64,000 nucleotides of DNA from G963677085 sp963677085 (GTDB lineage: Bacteria > Planctomycetota > Planctomycetia > Pirellulales > Thermoguttaceae), in NCBI GenBank assembly GCA_963677085.2, contig CAXXFH010000004.1, positions 4,774,001 through 4,838,000 of the forward strand, written 5' to 3'. Made by a program: the position numbers and the translations under genes. Shown one piece after another: positions 19,542 through 28,291 of this stretch. The notes under the pieces are model-generated. The model saw only the letters and a list, made by a program, of their open reading frames with translations, was not told the origin of the DNA and made no database searches. Position 1 is the first letter of the stretch, and each line of letters begins with the position of its first letter.

Positions 19542-20576
19542 ATGCGTATCCCTTTCCGTCGAAACGTTGGTTTGAAACGCATGTGTTGCCTTCGAGGGTT
19601 CACGTTGGTGGAGTTGCTTGTCGTCATCGCGATCATCGGCATCTTAATCGGTCTCTTGTTGCCGGCCGTCCAATCGGCACGAGAATCGGCACGGCGGCTT
19701 CAATGTAGCAACAATCTGAAACAATTAAGCCTTGCCACGTTGACCCATTTGGAGGCACAGGGATATTTTCCGGCCACTGGGTGGGGAACGCGATGGGCAA
19801 CCGATCCAAAACAAGGGTTCGGCCTTGAGCAGCCCGGCGGTTGGATCGGCAATCTACTACCCTATATCGAACAAGGAAACGTCCGGATGGTTCGGTCCGG
19901 CGGAAATGAGATTGACGTCTTTAAGCAAATGCTTCAAACGTCGTTGCCCGGGCTGTATTGTCCCAGTCGGCGTCAAGCGAAGACCTATCTTTCGGGCGTG
20001 GAGATGAGAAACTACGGCGGCGTCACTGTGCAAATGGTCGGAAAGACCGATTACGCCCTCAATGGCGGCGATCGGCTGGAAAACGGCTGCGTGACCGGAC
20101 CGCCAGATCTTGCCACGGGACTCAGTCCGTCCTTCAATTGGATGGGGCTGCTCGACGACTCGACGAACACGGGGCTCTCCGCCTTTCATCAACTCATCGG
20201 CATAGAAAAAATCCGTGACGGTACCAGCAATACGCTGATGATTGGCGAAAAGTATCTGGCCGCTGACCTTTACACCACGGGAACCGACGGCGGCGACAAC
20301 CAGTCGGCATACCAGGGTCACGATGTCGACACCATCCGCTTCGTCGAGGCGAATTTCAGCGGTTCAACGCCCAGTCCGTTATACCGCCCCTGGATCCGGC
20401 AGGATACACAAGGTTGGCCGAACTACCACATCTTTGGCAGTCCACACCCGAGCGGTTGCCAGTTCGCCTTTTGCGATGGCTCGGTGCGGACCATCAATTT
20501 CACAATCGATTTCGAGACCCTTCGCCGTTTGGCCAATCGAAAAGACGGGCTCGTCGTTGACGACCGTACGTTTTGA
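19542..20576 (+). CDS. DUF1559 protein with type IV pilin-like leader
   Basis: 344 aa. A short basic leader ends in G before FTLVELLVVIAIIGILIG, a prepilin peptidase recognition site plus hydrophobic helix. LLPAVQSARESARRLQC and the C-terminal CDGSVRTI box are the DUF1559 (SBP_bac_10-like) signature, expanded hugely in planctomycetes and of uncertain function. I prefer ATG 19542, with GAGGA 7 nt upstream (19530), over GTG 19506. It lies 69 bp after the regulator and just before two PEP-CTERM genes, suggesting co-expression and possibly export or assembly of the surface partners. Confidence 0.9.
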   Translation: MRIPFRRNVGLKRMCCLRGFTLVELLVVIAIIGILIGLLLPAVQSARESARRLQCSNNLKQLSLATLTHLEAQGYFPATGWGTRWATDPKQGFGLEQPGGWIGNLLPYIEQGNVRMVRSGGNEIDVFKQMLQTSLPGLYCPSRRQAKTYLSGVEMRNYGGVTVQMVGKTDYALNGGDRLENGCVTGPPDLATGLSPSFNWMGLLDDSTNTGLSAFHQLIGIEKIRDGTSNTLMIGEKYLAADLYTTGTDGGDNQSAYQGHDVDTIRFVEANFSGSTPSPLYRPWIRQDTQGWPNYHIFGSPHPSGCQFAFCDGSVRTINFTIDFETLRRLANRKDGLVVDDRTF

Positions 20577-20623
20577 CCAACGAATTTCCATGTTTCTTCC
20601 TAATGTTTTCAAGGAGACACGCC

Positions 20624-21376
20624 ATGAAATGGAACATACTCTTGTGTATTGGCTGCCTTGTTGCATATGGCGCCGACTCTCGCGCCGAACTGATCGCCAA
20701 GGATTCGATCACGTTCACACATTGCTACGAGGCGAATTCCGATCTGCCGACGGTTGAAGACCCCGGCTCCGGCTGGACTCTAACAGATAATCGCGGCGAC
20801 AATGGCGACAAGTATGCCGTTTCGGATGGCGCACTCAGCTACTCGACTACGGAGGATACGGGCGGACGTTGGTACGAATCGCTGAGCCAGTGGGATGCCG
20901 AAGTGGGAACTGATACTTCCTGGACGGTTGAAGTACGTGCCAAGGTCACCGCTTCCTCGGGCAGCCAACCCGGCTTGCATGTTGCCGCTGGAAGCACGGC
21001 ACATGGCATTTGGCTCGACATCGCCACCGACGCCATCCAAATCAACAGCACCTATGGCACCGTGGTCACAATAGACAGCCTGGACAATGCCACTGATTTT
21101 CATACGTATCGCCTGGCTTGCGACGAAACGACCGACGCTCTTTACGTGTGGCGCGACGGTGTTTCGCTGACCGACGGGATCACCGTGCCCAACAACACAC
21201 GAGGACGATTGTTGTTTGGCGACGCATCGAGCAACGGTCACGGCGCCGCAGCAATCGACTATTTCCGCTGGGATACCGGTGCGTATTCTGTTCCGGAACC
21301 CGGCACTCTTGGTTTGATGCTTGTTGCCGTTGCTTCGAGCAGCCTGTTCTACACGCGACGACGACGTGCGGCCTGA
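20624..21376 (+). CDS. PEP-CTERM protein with LamG-like domain
   Basis: 250 aa. ATG 20624 has AGGAG 7 nt upstream. A signal peptide (MKWNILLCIGCLVAYG, then SRAE) is followed by a concanavalin/LamG-like beta sandwich (ITFTHCYEAN to AIDYFRWD). The end, VPEPGTLGLMLVAVASS plus an Arg cluster, is a PEP-CTERM sorting signal, so an exosortase elsewhere in the genome is presumably needed for surface display. Its body is paralogous to the N-terminal half of the next gene. Carbohydrate binding is plausible but unproven. Confidence 0.85.
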   Translation: MKWNILLCIGCLVAYGADSRAELIAKDSITFTHCYEANSDLPTVEDPGSGWTLTDNRGDNGDKYAVSDGALSYSTTEDTGGRWYESLSQWDAEVGTDTSWTVEVRAKVTASSGSQPGLHVAAGSTAHGIWLDIATDAIQINSTYGTVVTIDSLDNATDFHTYRLACDETTDALYVWRDGVSLTDGITVPNNTRGRLLFGDASSNGHGAAAIDYFRWDTGAYSVPEPGTLGLMLVAVASSSLFYTRRRRAA

Positions 21377-21516
21377 TCGATTTGGGTATCGTTCCCTTGC
21401 CCTAAAGCGCCAGCCAAACGGTGCTGCCGTAACCAATCGAGCCCCGCTCCCGTTGGTCGCTAATCCTCGTGAAACACACAACGGTCTTCGAGATCAGTAG
21501 TCCCTTGGAGCATCGC

Positions 21517-22983
21517 ATGATTCCCTGTTGTGATGCGACCCTTCGTGGTTCGCAGTTTCCTAAGCGTTGCGGTCGTTGGAAATGCCCGACGGTATGGCGT
21601 GCGTTTGCCGGCGTTGTCGTGCTAGCGGCCCTGGGCAATTCGGCCTTTGGTTTAACGTTTACCGACAACTCACTCGACTTCGCCTATCGCTATGAGGCCA
21701 ACGACCTGCCTAATGTCGAGACAACCGAAGGCTGGGATTTGGTGACGAATCCCGCCACTCTCACGGGTGACTCTTTCACCACTTCGGCAGGAATCCTGTC
21801 GTGGTCGAGTCCGTTGGCCGGCGGACGGTGGTGGCGACAAACCGATTCGACCGACGCATGGAATACGCAAATTCTGTCGAACACTTCGTACTCAATTGAA
21901 TGTCGCGTGCGCGTGACCGAATCCGACGGCGCATTGCCAGGCTTGCACGTAGCAGCCGACAACGGGGTCTACGGCGGATGGTTTTCCGTCGGCACCAATG
22001 ACATTCGCCTTGGCACGAGCACCTCGTACAACGTCCTTGCGTCGGGCCTAGACAACGCCTCGGACTATCATGTCTTTCGCTTCGACTATAACGCGACGGC
22101 GACCAGTTTCGATGTTTACCGCGACGATCAGTTGCTGGCCTCCAACCAACAAGCCACCGCGGCCGCGAGCAATCGCCTATATTTCGGCGATGCCAGCAGT
22201 AGCGGAAGCGGTACGGTCAACCTCGACTATTTCCGCTGGGATCCGGTCACCAGTCCCCCAGCCGATACGACGATCGTGACCTTCGGTGATTCGACGACCG
22301 CGCCGAGAACGGTCGATGGCCAACCGCTCTACATCTATTCGAATATTCTTCGCGACGAACTCCCGGGCAAAGGAGTCAATGCCGACGTGATCAACGCCGG
22401 AATCGGCGGCAATACGACGGCCGACGCCATCGCGCGACTCGATAGTGACGTCCGCTCCTACGACCCCGACGTGGTGGTCGTCCAGTTCGGCATTAATGAT
22501 TCGAAAGTCGAGGTATCGCAAGGTGCCACGACCCCACGGGTTGATTTGGCCGACTATGTCGCTAATCTAACCACAATCGTCGAAACACTCAAAGCGGATG
22601 GCGTGCGCGTCATTCTGATGACGCCAAACGCCTTATCTTGGACCGACACTCTGCTTGAACGCTACGGACAACCACCCTACGATCCCAACGATCCGATGGG
22701 ATTCAACGCGACGCTCACGGACTATGTCGAGGCGGTTCGCACGATTGCCGCCACTGAGGACGTAGAACTCGTCGACATCTACCAGACGTATCTCGACTAC
22801 CAGAATGTGCCCGACCAGGATATCAACGACTTGCTGCTTGACGGGATTCACCCCAACGCCGTCGGTCATCGAATCGTTGCCGACCGTCTGTTGGCGACCA
22901 TCCCGGAACCCAGCGCTGCCGCTCTGCTGATCTCGGTGCTCCTCTTGCTACCATGGGTCATTAAGTCGTATCACAGGCGTTAA
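21517..22983 (+). CDS. Exported SGNH/GDSL hydrolase with LamG-like domain and PEP-CTERM-like tail
   Basis: 488 aa. ATG 21517 has GGAG 6 nt upstream; the GTG at 21469 is less likely. A signal helix (VVVLAALGNSAFG) is followed by a LamG-like domain paralogous to the previous protein (LHVAADNG, NLDYFRWD), then an SGNH esterase: block I TFGDST (nucleophile Ser), block II GIGGNT, block III GINDS and block V DGIHPN (Asp-His). The tail IPEPSAAALLISVLLLL with a basic end resembles PEP-CTERM. In the context of a sialic-acid-type lyase, an O-acetylesterase acting on a surface glycan is a reasonable inference. Confidence 0.85.
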   Translation: MIPCCDATLRGSQFPKRCGRWKCPTVWRAFAGVVVLAALGNSAFGLTFTDNSLDFAYRYEANDLPNVETTEGWDLVTNPATLTGDSFTTSAGILSWSSPLAGGRWWRQTDSTDAWNTQILSNTSYSIECRVRVTESDGALPGLHVAADNGVYGGWFSVGTNDIRLGTSTSYNVLASGLDNASDYHVFRFDYNATATSFDVYRDDQLLASNQQATAAASNRLYFGDASSSGSGTVNLDYFRWDPVTSPPADTTIVTFGDSTTAPRTVDGQPLYIYSNILRDELPGKGVNADVINAGIGGNTTADAIARLDSDVRSYDPDVVVVQFGINDSKVEVSQGATTPRVDLADYVANLTTIVETLKADGVRVILMTPNALSWTDTLLERYGQPPYDPNDPMGFNATLTDYVEAVRTIAATEDVELVDIYQTYLDYQNVPDQDINDLLLDGIHPNAVGHRIVADRLLATIPEPSAAALLISVLLLLPWVIKSYHRR

Positions 22984-23058
22984 GCGTTGCCTTATGGATC
23001 ATACCGTTAATTGCAACTCTAAAAAGAAATAGAAACGACTCTTCCCATCGCGGAGTCG

Positions 23059-24333
23059 ATGGGAAAACCCTTTTTGGGGACGAAGTGCCTTTTCCGCAGG
23101 AGGGGCGTGCAGCGCGGAGAGGGGCGCGGATTTCTCATCGAGGAAGGTCATTTCCTTCAGGCAAAGATCCACCGGCTGGAAACGGACGTCGCCGTGCTGC
23201 GTGAGGAACTGTGGCTCAACGGCGCACAGATGCGACGCATTGATCCGCATCGTCGCCCGCAGTTTTCGCCGGTCGAACGGATGGCCATTCTCGAACTCCG
23301 CACGATGTGCGGCTGGAGCAAGGCCGAGACGGCTCGGCGGTTTTTTGTCTCGGATGCTACGATCCGGGCATGGCTTCGGCGCGCCGACGACGATTCGTTG
23401 CTTCGGACGAATGTGCCGGTGAATCGGTTTCCCGACTTGGTTCACTACGCGGTCCAGCGGATCAAACTGTTTTGTCCGACGCTGGGCAAAGTAAAAATCG
23501 CCCAAACGTTGGCTCGGGCCGGCATTCATCTCGGCCCCTCGACTGTGTGGCGGATTCTCAACGAGAAACCTAGGGTGAAACCAGGTCCGCCGGAAGGTGA
23601 ATCGGACAAGCGGCGTCGCATCGTGGCCAAATACGCGGGCCACACGTGGCATGCCGACTTGACGGCCGTGCCGATCAGCGGCGGTTTTTGGACCTGTTGG
23701 GTTCCGCATGCCATCTGGCAACGATGGCCCGTTTGCTGGTGGCTGCTGAACTGCGTGGACCACTATTCCCGCCGTTCGATGGGCTTCGCGGTCTTCAAGT
23801 CAAAACCCTCGTCGGAAGAAGTGACCGCGGCCTTCGACCGCATCCTTCGCAAAGAAGGAACCAAACCAAAACACTTGATCGTCGACCAGGGCTCTCAATT
23901 CAAGTGCGAACACTTCGTGCATTGGTGCAAGACGGCAAACATCCTGCCGCGGTTCGGGGCCGTCGGCCGGCACGGCAGCGTCGCCGTCGTCGAACGTTTT
24001 CATCGGACCGCAAAAGGATTTCTTGCGATGATCACGGTGCCGGAGGACCAGACGCAGTTCGAGCGGGAGGTCGAACTGATTACCGATTGGTACAATGAAC
24101 ACCGGCCCCACGACACGCTCAACGGCCGCACGCCCAACGAGGTCTTCTTCTCACGTCCGGCGGCCAACGAGCAACCGCGTATCGAGCCACGCCCAGGCTG
24201 GCCACGCGGCTCGCCGCGTGCGGCACCAAACGTCGACATCGACGGCAAACCGGGCGACCCGTTCGTCCTGAAAATCGATTACCTTGCGGGCCGACGTCAT
24301 CTGCCCATCGTTCGAGTCCAGCGAGCAGCGTAA
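23059..24333 (+). pseudogene. rve-type IS transposase, copy 1 (5' end replaced)
   Basis: DDE transposase with helix-turn-helix (WSKAETARRFFVSDATIRAW) and integrase core. Catalytic Asp in WHADLTAV, Asp in IVDQGSQF and Glu in VAVVERFHRT are all present. Compared with copy 3 (52892) it lacks about the first 45 residues (the MGDELCEHD-type start) and begins with unrelated codons, so it is probably inactive. From 23229 on it is almost base-identical to copy 3 (one difference seen over ~945 bp), whereas the preceding ~100 bp are clearly diverged. Confidence 0.85.
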
Positions 24334-24515
24334 ATGCTGTCTCTCGTCAGGCACGTGCGCTACCGGTCTGCGCGAAGGCCACTGCTCGCGTCTCTTTCGG
24401 TCAAGTTTTCAAAGATCGAGCCTCTACTCGCCGCGTGTCGAGTCCGTCCGAAGATCTTCTGGTCTGCGACTTCGGTGTAAATGCGTTCACGGCGAAAGTC
24501 GCTGGTCCAATTCAG
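23125..24515 (+). mobile_element. rve-type IS, copy 1: left end lost, right inverted repeat kept
   Basis: The right end at 24476-24515 (containing GTTCACGGCGAAAGTCG and ending in TTCAG) is a degraded version of the terminal repeat seen complete in copies 2 and 3. No left inverted repeat is present; homology simply begins near 23125. Confidence 0.7.
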
Positions 24516-24760
24516 AAAGGTCGTCTCGATCCTGCAGGTTGGCGGATTGCATCATCGGTACACGCGGGCTGCGCGATCTTATGGATCAGGTTGTTTGGCG
24601 GGTTCAGCGCTGCCGTTCTGCGCGTGACGGCAAAAAGGGGCCGATTGGCGAGGGAGTTTGCGTTACTTCCTGGGTATTTTCTCGGCCAACACCTGATTCA
24701 TTGCGTGGGCAAACGCCTGCCATTATTGCCGGATGGAGTTTTGGGGAGGGACAACTACAA
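24516..24760. repeat. Dispersed repeat B, copy 1
   Basis: Non-coding. It aligns by eye with 34738-34975 through shared strings such as GGCGGATTGCATCA, CGGTACACGCGGGC and TCTCGGCCAACACCTGATTCA, then ATTGCCGGATGGAGTTTT. A third, shorter match lies at 34980-35055. Probably remains of the same element family as the 16.3/34 kb repeats. Confidence 0.6.
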
Positions 24761-24829
24761 GACCGCCCCGGATTGGCTTTCGGCACTCCCGTTTGGCAAA
24801 GGATTGCGAGCAAAAAGGGGCCAAATCGC

Positions 24830-24858
24830 TTGACGGGCCCGTTGATATTATGTATAAG
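24830..24858 (+). promoter_or_regulatory. Candidate sigma70-like promoter
   Basis: TTGACG (24830-24835) and TATAAG (24853-24858) are separated by 17 bp in an AT-rich patch. It would drive the PEP-CTERM propeller gene at 25098 with a ~230-nt leader. Sequence match only. Confidence 0.35.
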
Positions 24859-25097
24859 ATTCTATAGTATTTCGTAGTCACTGGGGGCAAGTGCCGACGG
24901 ATTTTCCGCGAAGGACTTGCGGAGCAGGGCAACAACGAACGGGGTTGCACAAACCTCATCTTGCTGCCCGGTCGGGAAGAGGACCGACAGGAGAGGAGGG
25001 TCGTCAAGAGAATTTGTTTGGCACTCAACGAGGTAATGTAACGGCGAAGCGACAACTCTTCGTTTATTGGCCCACTTCTGTTTCGAGGAGAATTACC

Positions 25098-26093
25098 ATG
25101 TTGCAGGCGTTAGTCAGGTATTCTGTTGTGCTCACGTTCGTCCTGTCTGCAATTTCTTCCGCTGCGGCGGAAGTCGTCAGCTATGTGGACACGTGGACGG
25201 GCGTTGTTACGAATCCCCGGGGGGTCGAGGTTGACACGAGTGGGAATGTCTACGTGGCGGATTATGGCGCCAAACTCATTCGCAAGTTCAGTTCCACCGG
25301 TACGGCGGGACTGACAATGAGCACCACCAACGGGCCGATCGATCTTGCGATTTCTCCGGCGGATGGTTCTATCTTTGCGGTCGACGTCTCTTGGCCGGGG
25401 CTGGTGGAGAAACTCACAAGCAATGGTTCATCCCTCACCTCCTGGGCAAAAGCCTCTCCTTCCCTAGCGGTGGCAACGGACAGTTCTGGAAATGTGTATG
25501 TGGGAACAGACAATAATGTCATCACGAAATACGGTTCGACGGGCACGAAACTCGATGACTGGACAGGCCTCGATACCACAACCACAACAGCTTACCTATG
25601 CGGCCTTGCCCTGGACCCCACCGAAACGATCGCCTACTGGATTAACTGTGACCCTACGAGCAGCAGTTACTGCTATCTGATGGCAACAGACCTATCGACC
25701 GACACAACGACGGTTCTCTCAGCACTTCTCGATTCGAAGGGAAGTCGCGGGCAAGTGGCTGTCGACACCAGCACGGGCAACATTTACGTGGCCGAACGCA
25801 GCGCCAAAGTGGTCGAGGTGTTCGACAACACTGGATCGCGGATCGACTACTGGAACACCTGGGACACGGAAACCGGCGAGGTGTCTTACGCGGACACCGG
25901 CACTTTTGGCTCGATATTCGGCATTGCGGTCGATTCGAAAACCGACAGAGTGTACGTTGTCGATCAGGCGAGCAAAGTTTTTGTATTCAACGTCGTGCCA
26001 GAGCCTTCAACGTCGATCATGCTGGTTGCTGGGCTTATCGGTCTCGTGGTCTTGGAGAGACGAAGAGCGAAACAGATAGTAACGTCGGACTGA
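25098..26093 (+). CDS. PEP-CTERM protein with NHL-like beta-propeller
   Basis: 331 aa. ATG 25098 has GAGGAG 7 nt upstream. Signal peptide (VLTFVLSAISSAAAE), then about six blades with the NHL/SMP-30-like pattern of GVEVDTSGNVYVAD, LAVATDSSGNVYVG, VAVDTSTGNIYVAE and IAVDSKTDRVYVVD. The C-terminus VPEPSTSIMLVAGLIGLVVL plus RRR is a PEP-CTERM sorting signal. Likely a surface or extracellular protein; ligand unknown. It precedes a DUF1559 gene by 45 bp. Confidence 0.87.
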   Translation: MLQALVRYSVVLTFVLSAISSAAAEVVSYVDTWTGVVTNPRGVEVDTSGNVYVADYGAKLIRKFSSTGTAGLTMSTTNGPIDLAISPADGSIFAVDVSWPGLVEKLTSNGSSLTSWAKASPSLAVATDSSGNVYVGTDNNVITKYGSTGTKLDDWTGLDTTTTTAYLCGLALDPTETIAYWINCDPTSSSYCYLMATDLSTDTTTVLSALLDSKGSRGQVAVDTSTGNIYVAERSAKVVEVFDNTGSRIDYWNTWDTETGEVSYADTGTFGSIFGIAVDSKTDRVYVVDQASKVFVFNVVPEPSTSIMLVAGLIGLVVLERRRAKQIVTSD

Positions 26094-26138
26094 CGGTTTC
26101 CGACCTGCCGGCCTATGTACCACGCATGGGAAGAAGAA

Positions 26139-27161
26139 ATGTTTGTTCCAATTCGCCACACACCCGTTGCAACTCCGAAGGCCGGAGGTTTTACGCTTGT
26201 GGAACTCCTGGTCGTCATCGCGATTATCGGCATCCTGATTGCATTGCTGCTACCGGCGGTACAGTCGGCTCGCGAGGCGGCCAGAAGGCTGCAGTGCGCG
26301 AACCATCTCAAGCAGATTGGCTTGGCGTCTTTGAATCACGAACAAGCACACGGTTTTTTTCCTGCCGGCGGTTGGGGGTATTATTGGGTTGGCGACCCGG
26401 ATCGTGGTTTCGATTGGAAGCAGCCCGGAGGATGGATCTATAACCTTTTGCCGTATCTGGAACAACAGGCCTTGCACGACGTGCAGTTGGGCCGATCAGG
26501 TACAGAACGTATGGATGCCGCTGCCCAAATGATCGCCACGCCGGTCAGAACAATGTATTGCCCCAGTCGGCGGGCGGTGGATGCGTATCCTTCGTGGCAA
26601 AGCAGCGATCCACCAAACAACTCTGATCCGTTCACGAAAGCAGCAAAATCGGATTACGCGGCCAATGGAGGTGATACGTACACGTGGGCCGGCTCGAACG
26701 GCAGCACCTTTGATGGTGGAGGGCCAAGCAGTTACGCGGATGCGGAATCGTCCCCGGGTAATTTCGCGAAGATCGCTGCCGTCGCTACCGGAATCGTGTA
26801 TTGCGGCAGCCGGGTGACTGTGGCGCAAATCCGGGATGGCTGCAGCAACACCTACTTGGTCGGCGAAAAATACCTTTCGCCCGACTATTACACCACCGGC
26901 ACCGACAACGGCGACAACGAAAACTGCTACATCGGCAGCAATATCGACATCTGTCGTTGGGGTGGAACCGACTATCCCCCGGCTCAAGACCAGTCGGGAT
27001 ATCCAAACTATTATGCGTTCGGAAGTGCTCACCCGGGAGGCTTTAATGTTGTCTTCTGTGATGGTTCCGTTCGGTCGATAGGCTATTCCGTCGATCTGGC
27101 CGTGCATAGCTATCTTGCCAACCGCACGGACGGGAAAGCGGTAGACGAAAGTCGGCTGTAG
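26139..27161 (+). CDS. DUF1559 protein with type IV pilin-like leader
   Basis: 340 aa. The cleavage/TM signature GFTLVELLVVIAIIGILIA, then LLPAVQSAREAARRLQC, and the C-terminal FCDGSVRSIGYSV box define the family. ATG 26139 with GGGAAG 5 nt upstream is favoured; an in-frame ATG at 26115 is possible. It is clearly homologous to the DUF1559 gene at 19542 (both share NLLPYLEQ/NLLPYIEQ, MYCPSRR/LYCPSRR, YYTTGTDNGDN/YTTGTDGGDN). Again it neighbours a PEP-CTERM protein and a regulator. Confidence 0.9.
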   Translation: MFVPIRHTPVATPKAGGFTLVELLVVIAIIGILIALLLPAVQSAREAARRLQCANHLKQIGLASLNHEQAHGFFPAGGWGYYWVGDPDRGFDWKQPGGWIYNLLPYLEQQALHDVQLGRSGTERMDAAAQMIATPVRTMYCPSRRAVDAYPSWQSSDPPNNSDPFTKAAKSDYAANGGDTYTWAGSNGSTFDGGGPSSYADAESSPGNFAKIAAVATGIVYCGSRVTVAQIRDGCSNTYLVGEKYLSPDYYTTGTDNGDNENCYIGSNIDICRWGGTDYPPAQDQSGYPNYYAFGSAHPGGFNVVFCDGSVRSIGYSVDLAVHSYLANRTDGKAVDESRL

Positions 27162-27442
27162 CGTGTTTTCCGGGATGGTGATCGTCAACGTGACATTTGT
27201 CTCCCCCGACGCAGGCAATGCAACAGCCGTGAGGCATTCTACGAAAAGAAAGAAAGGCGGGGATGGTTGACCAGCCAAGATCGAATCCGTAAAAGATTCT
27301 ATAGGATCGACCGGGAGATAACTTGCCGAGTTGCCGGGCTGTGCTTCGCGACAGCGCTGGCGTCTTGCCTTGGAAAACAACAAGTTATTTTTCGGGCCGT
27401 CCGTCGTATTTCCTGGTGTTCATCCCCTTCGAGACTTTGACA

Positions 27443-28177
27443 ATGTGTGCGAAGAAGAAATCCCTCCGCGAAACGGTCCGCGAAACACTCCTGGAACGAA
27501 TCGGCAGCGGTGAATTGAGCCCCGGTGAACGGGTTATGGAAGCAACGCTGGCAGAACAGCTTGGTATCAGTTCGATTCCGGTTCGCGAAGCGATTCGAGA
27601 ACTGGTAGCCATGGGAATGCTCGAATACGAGCGGAATCGGGGCGCCTGGGTTCGAAAGGTGAGCCTGACCGAGACGCTCGATGCGTTGAAAGTTCGGGCG
27701 GCGTTCGAGTCGCTGGCCGCACAAACTGCTGTCGGCCACCTGCAAGGAAATTGCACACGGCTGCGACAGGTGGTCCGCGCGATCGTCACCGCAGCACGCA
27801 AACGCGATTTCGTCGCGTTCCAACAGCACAATCAACAGTTTCACCGGATGATTGTCGAAGCGTCGGGAAATGGGGTGCTGTTACGACTATGGGATTCGCT
27901 GGCCTTTGAAGTGCGCACGCGCTTTGTATTGGAACATCTAACCTCGGTCGATCCACTTACGCTAGCCAAGGAACACGAGACCATTATCGAGGCGATAGAA
28001 CAAGGGCAGGTCAAGAGAGCCGCGTCGCTCTTGAAGTCGCATTCACGCCACTTGGTGCGTTACCTGAAACAACAGGCGCGGGCCAAGCAGAAGCGGAAGA
28101 TTCCTGCCCCGCACGCCCGGCATCACGGCAAACCCACGGCGAGACGCTCGCCGCAACGCGATCTTGAAAACGTGTAA
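27443..28177 (+). CDS. GntR family regulator, FadR/FCD subgroup
   Basis: 244 aa from ATG 27443. The N-terminal winged helix (LSPGERVMEATLAEQLG, SIPVREAIREL) is followed by an all-helical FCD ligand domain with Asp/His metal-site candidates (KVRAAFESLA, HNQQFHRMIVEAS, EHETIIEAI). The C-terminus is very basic. FCD regulators usually sense sugar acids or carboxylates. It sits directly upstream of the ThuA and Gfo/Idh/MocA genes and probably controls them. Confidence 0.88.
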   Translation: MCAKKKSLRETVRETLLERIGSGELSPGERVMEATLAEQLGISSIPVREAIRELVAMGMLEYERNRGAWVRKVSLTETLDALKVRAAFESLAAQTAVGHLQGNCTRLRQVVRAIVTAARKRDFVAFQQHNQQFHRMIVEASGNGVLLRLWDSLAFEVRTRFVLEHLTSVDPLTLAKEHETIIEAIEQGQVKRAASLLKSHSRHLVRYLKQQARAKQKRKIPAPHARHHGKPTARRSPQRDLENV

Positions 28178-28291
28178 GAAACCACATCAAAACCGGTGCC
28201 GAAGAAATTGTTCAGCGGATGGATGAATTCAGGGGCGAACTTACGGCATTACCACGTCATTGAATCTGGGTCATTTTCGGGAGGACTTCCT

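Noticed and set aside
23036..23075. Short inverted repeat CCCATCG/CGATGGG as a terminator of the SGNH gene
   Set aside because: Only 7 bp and followed by A residues, not T, on the coding strand.
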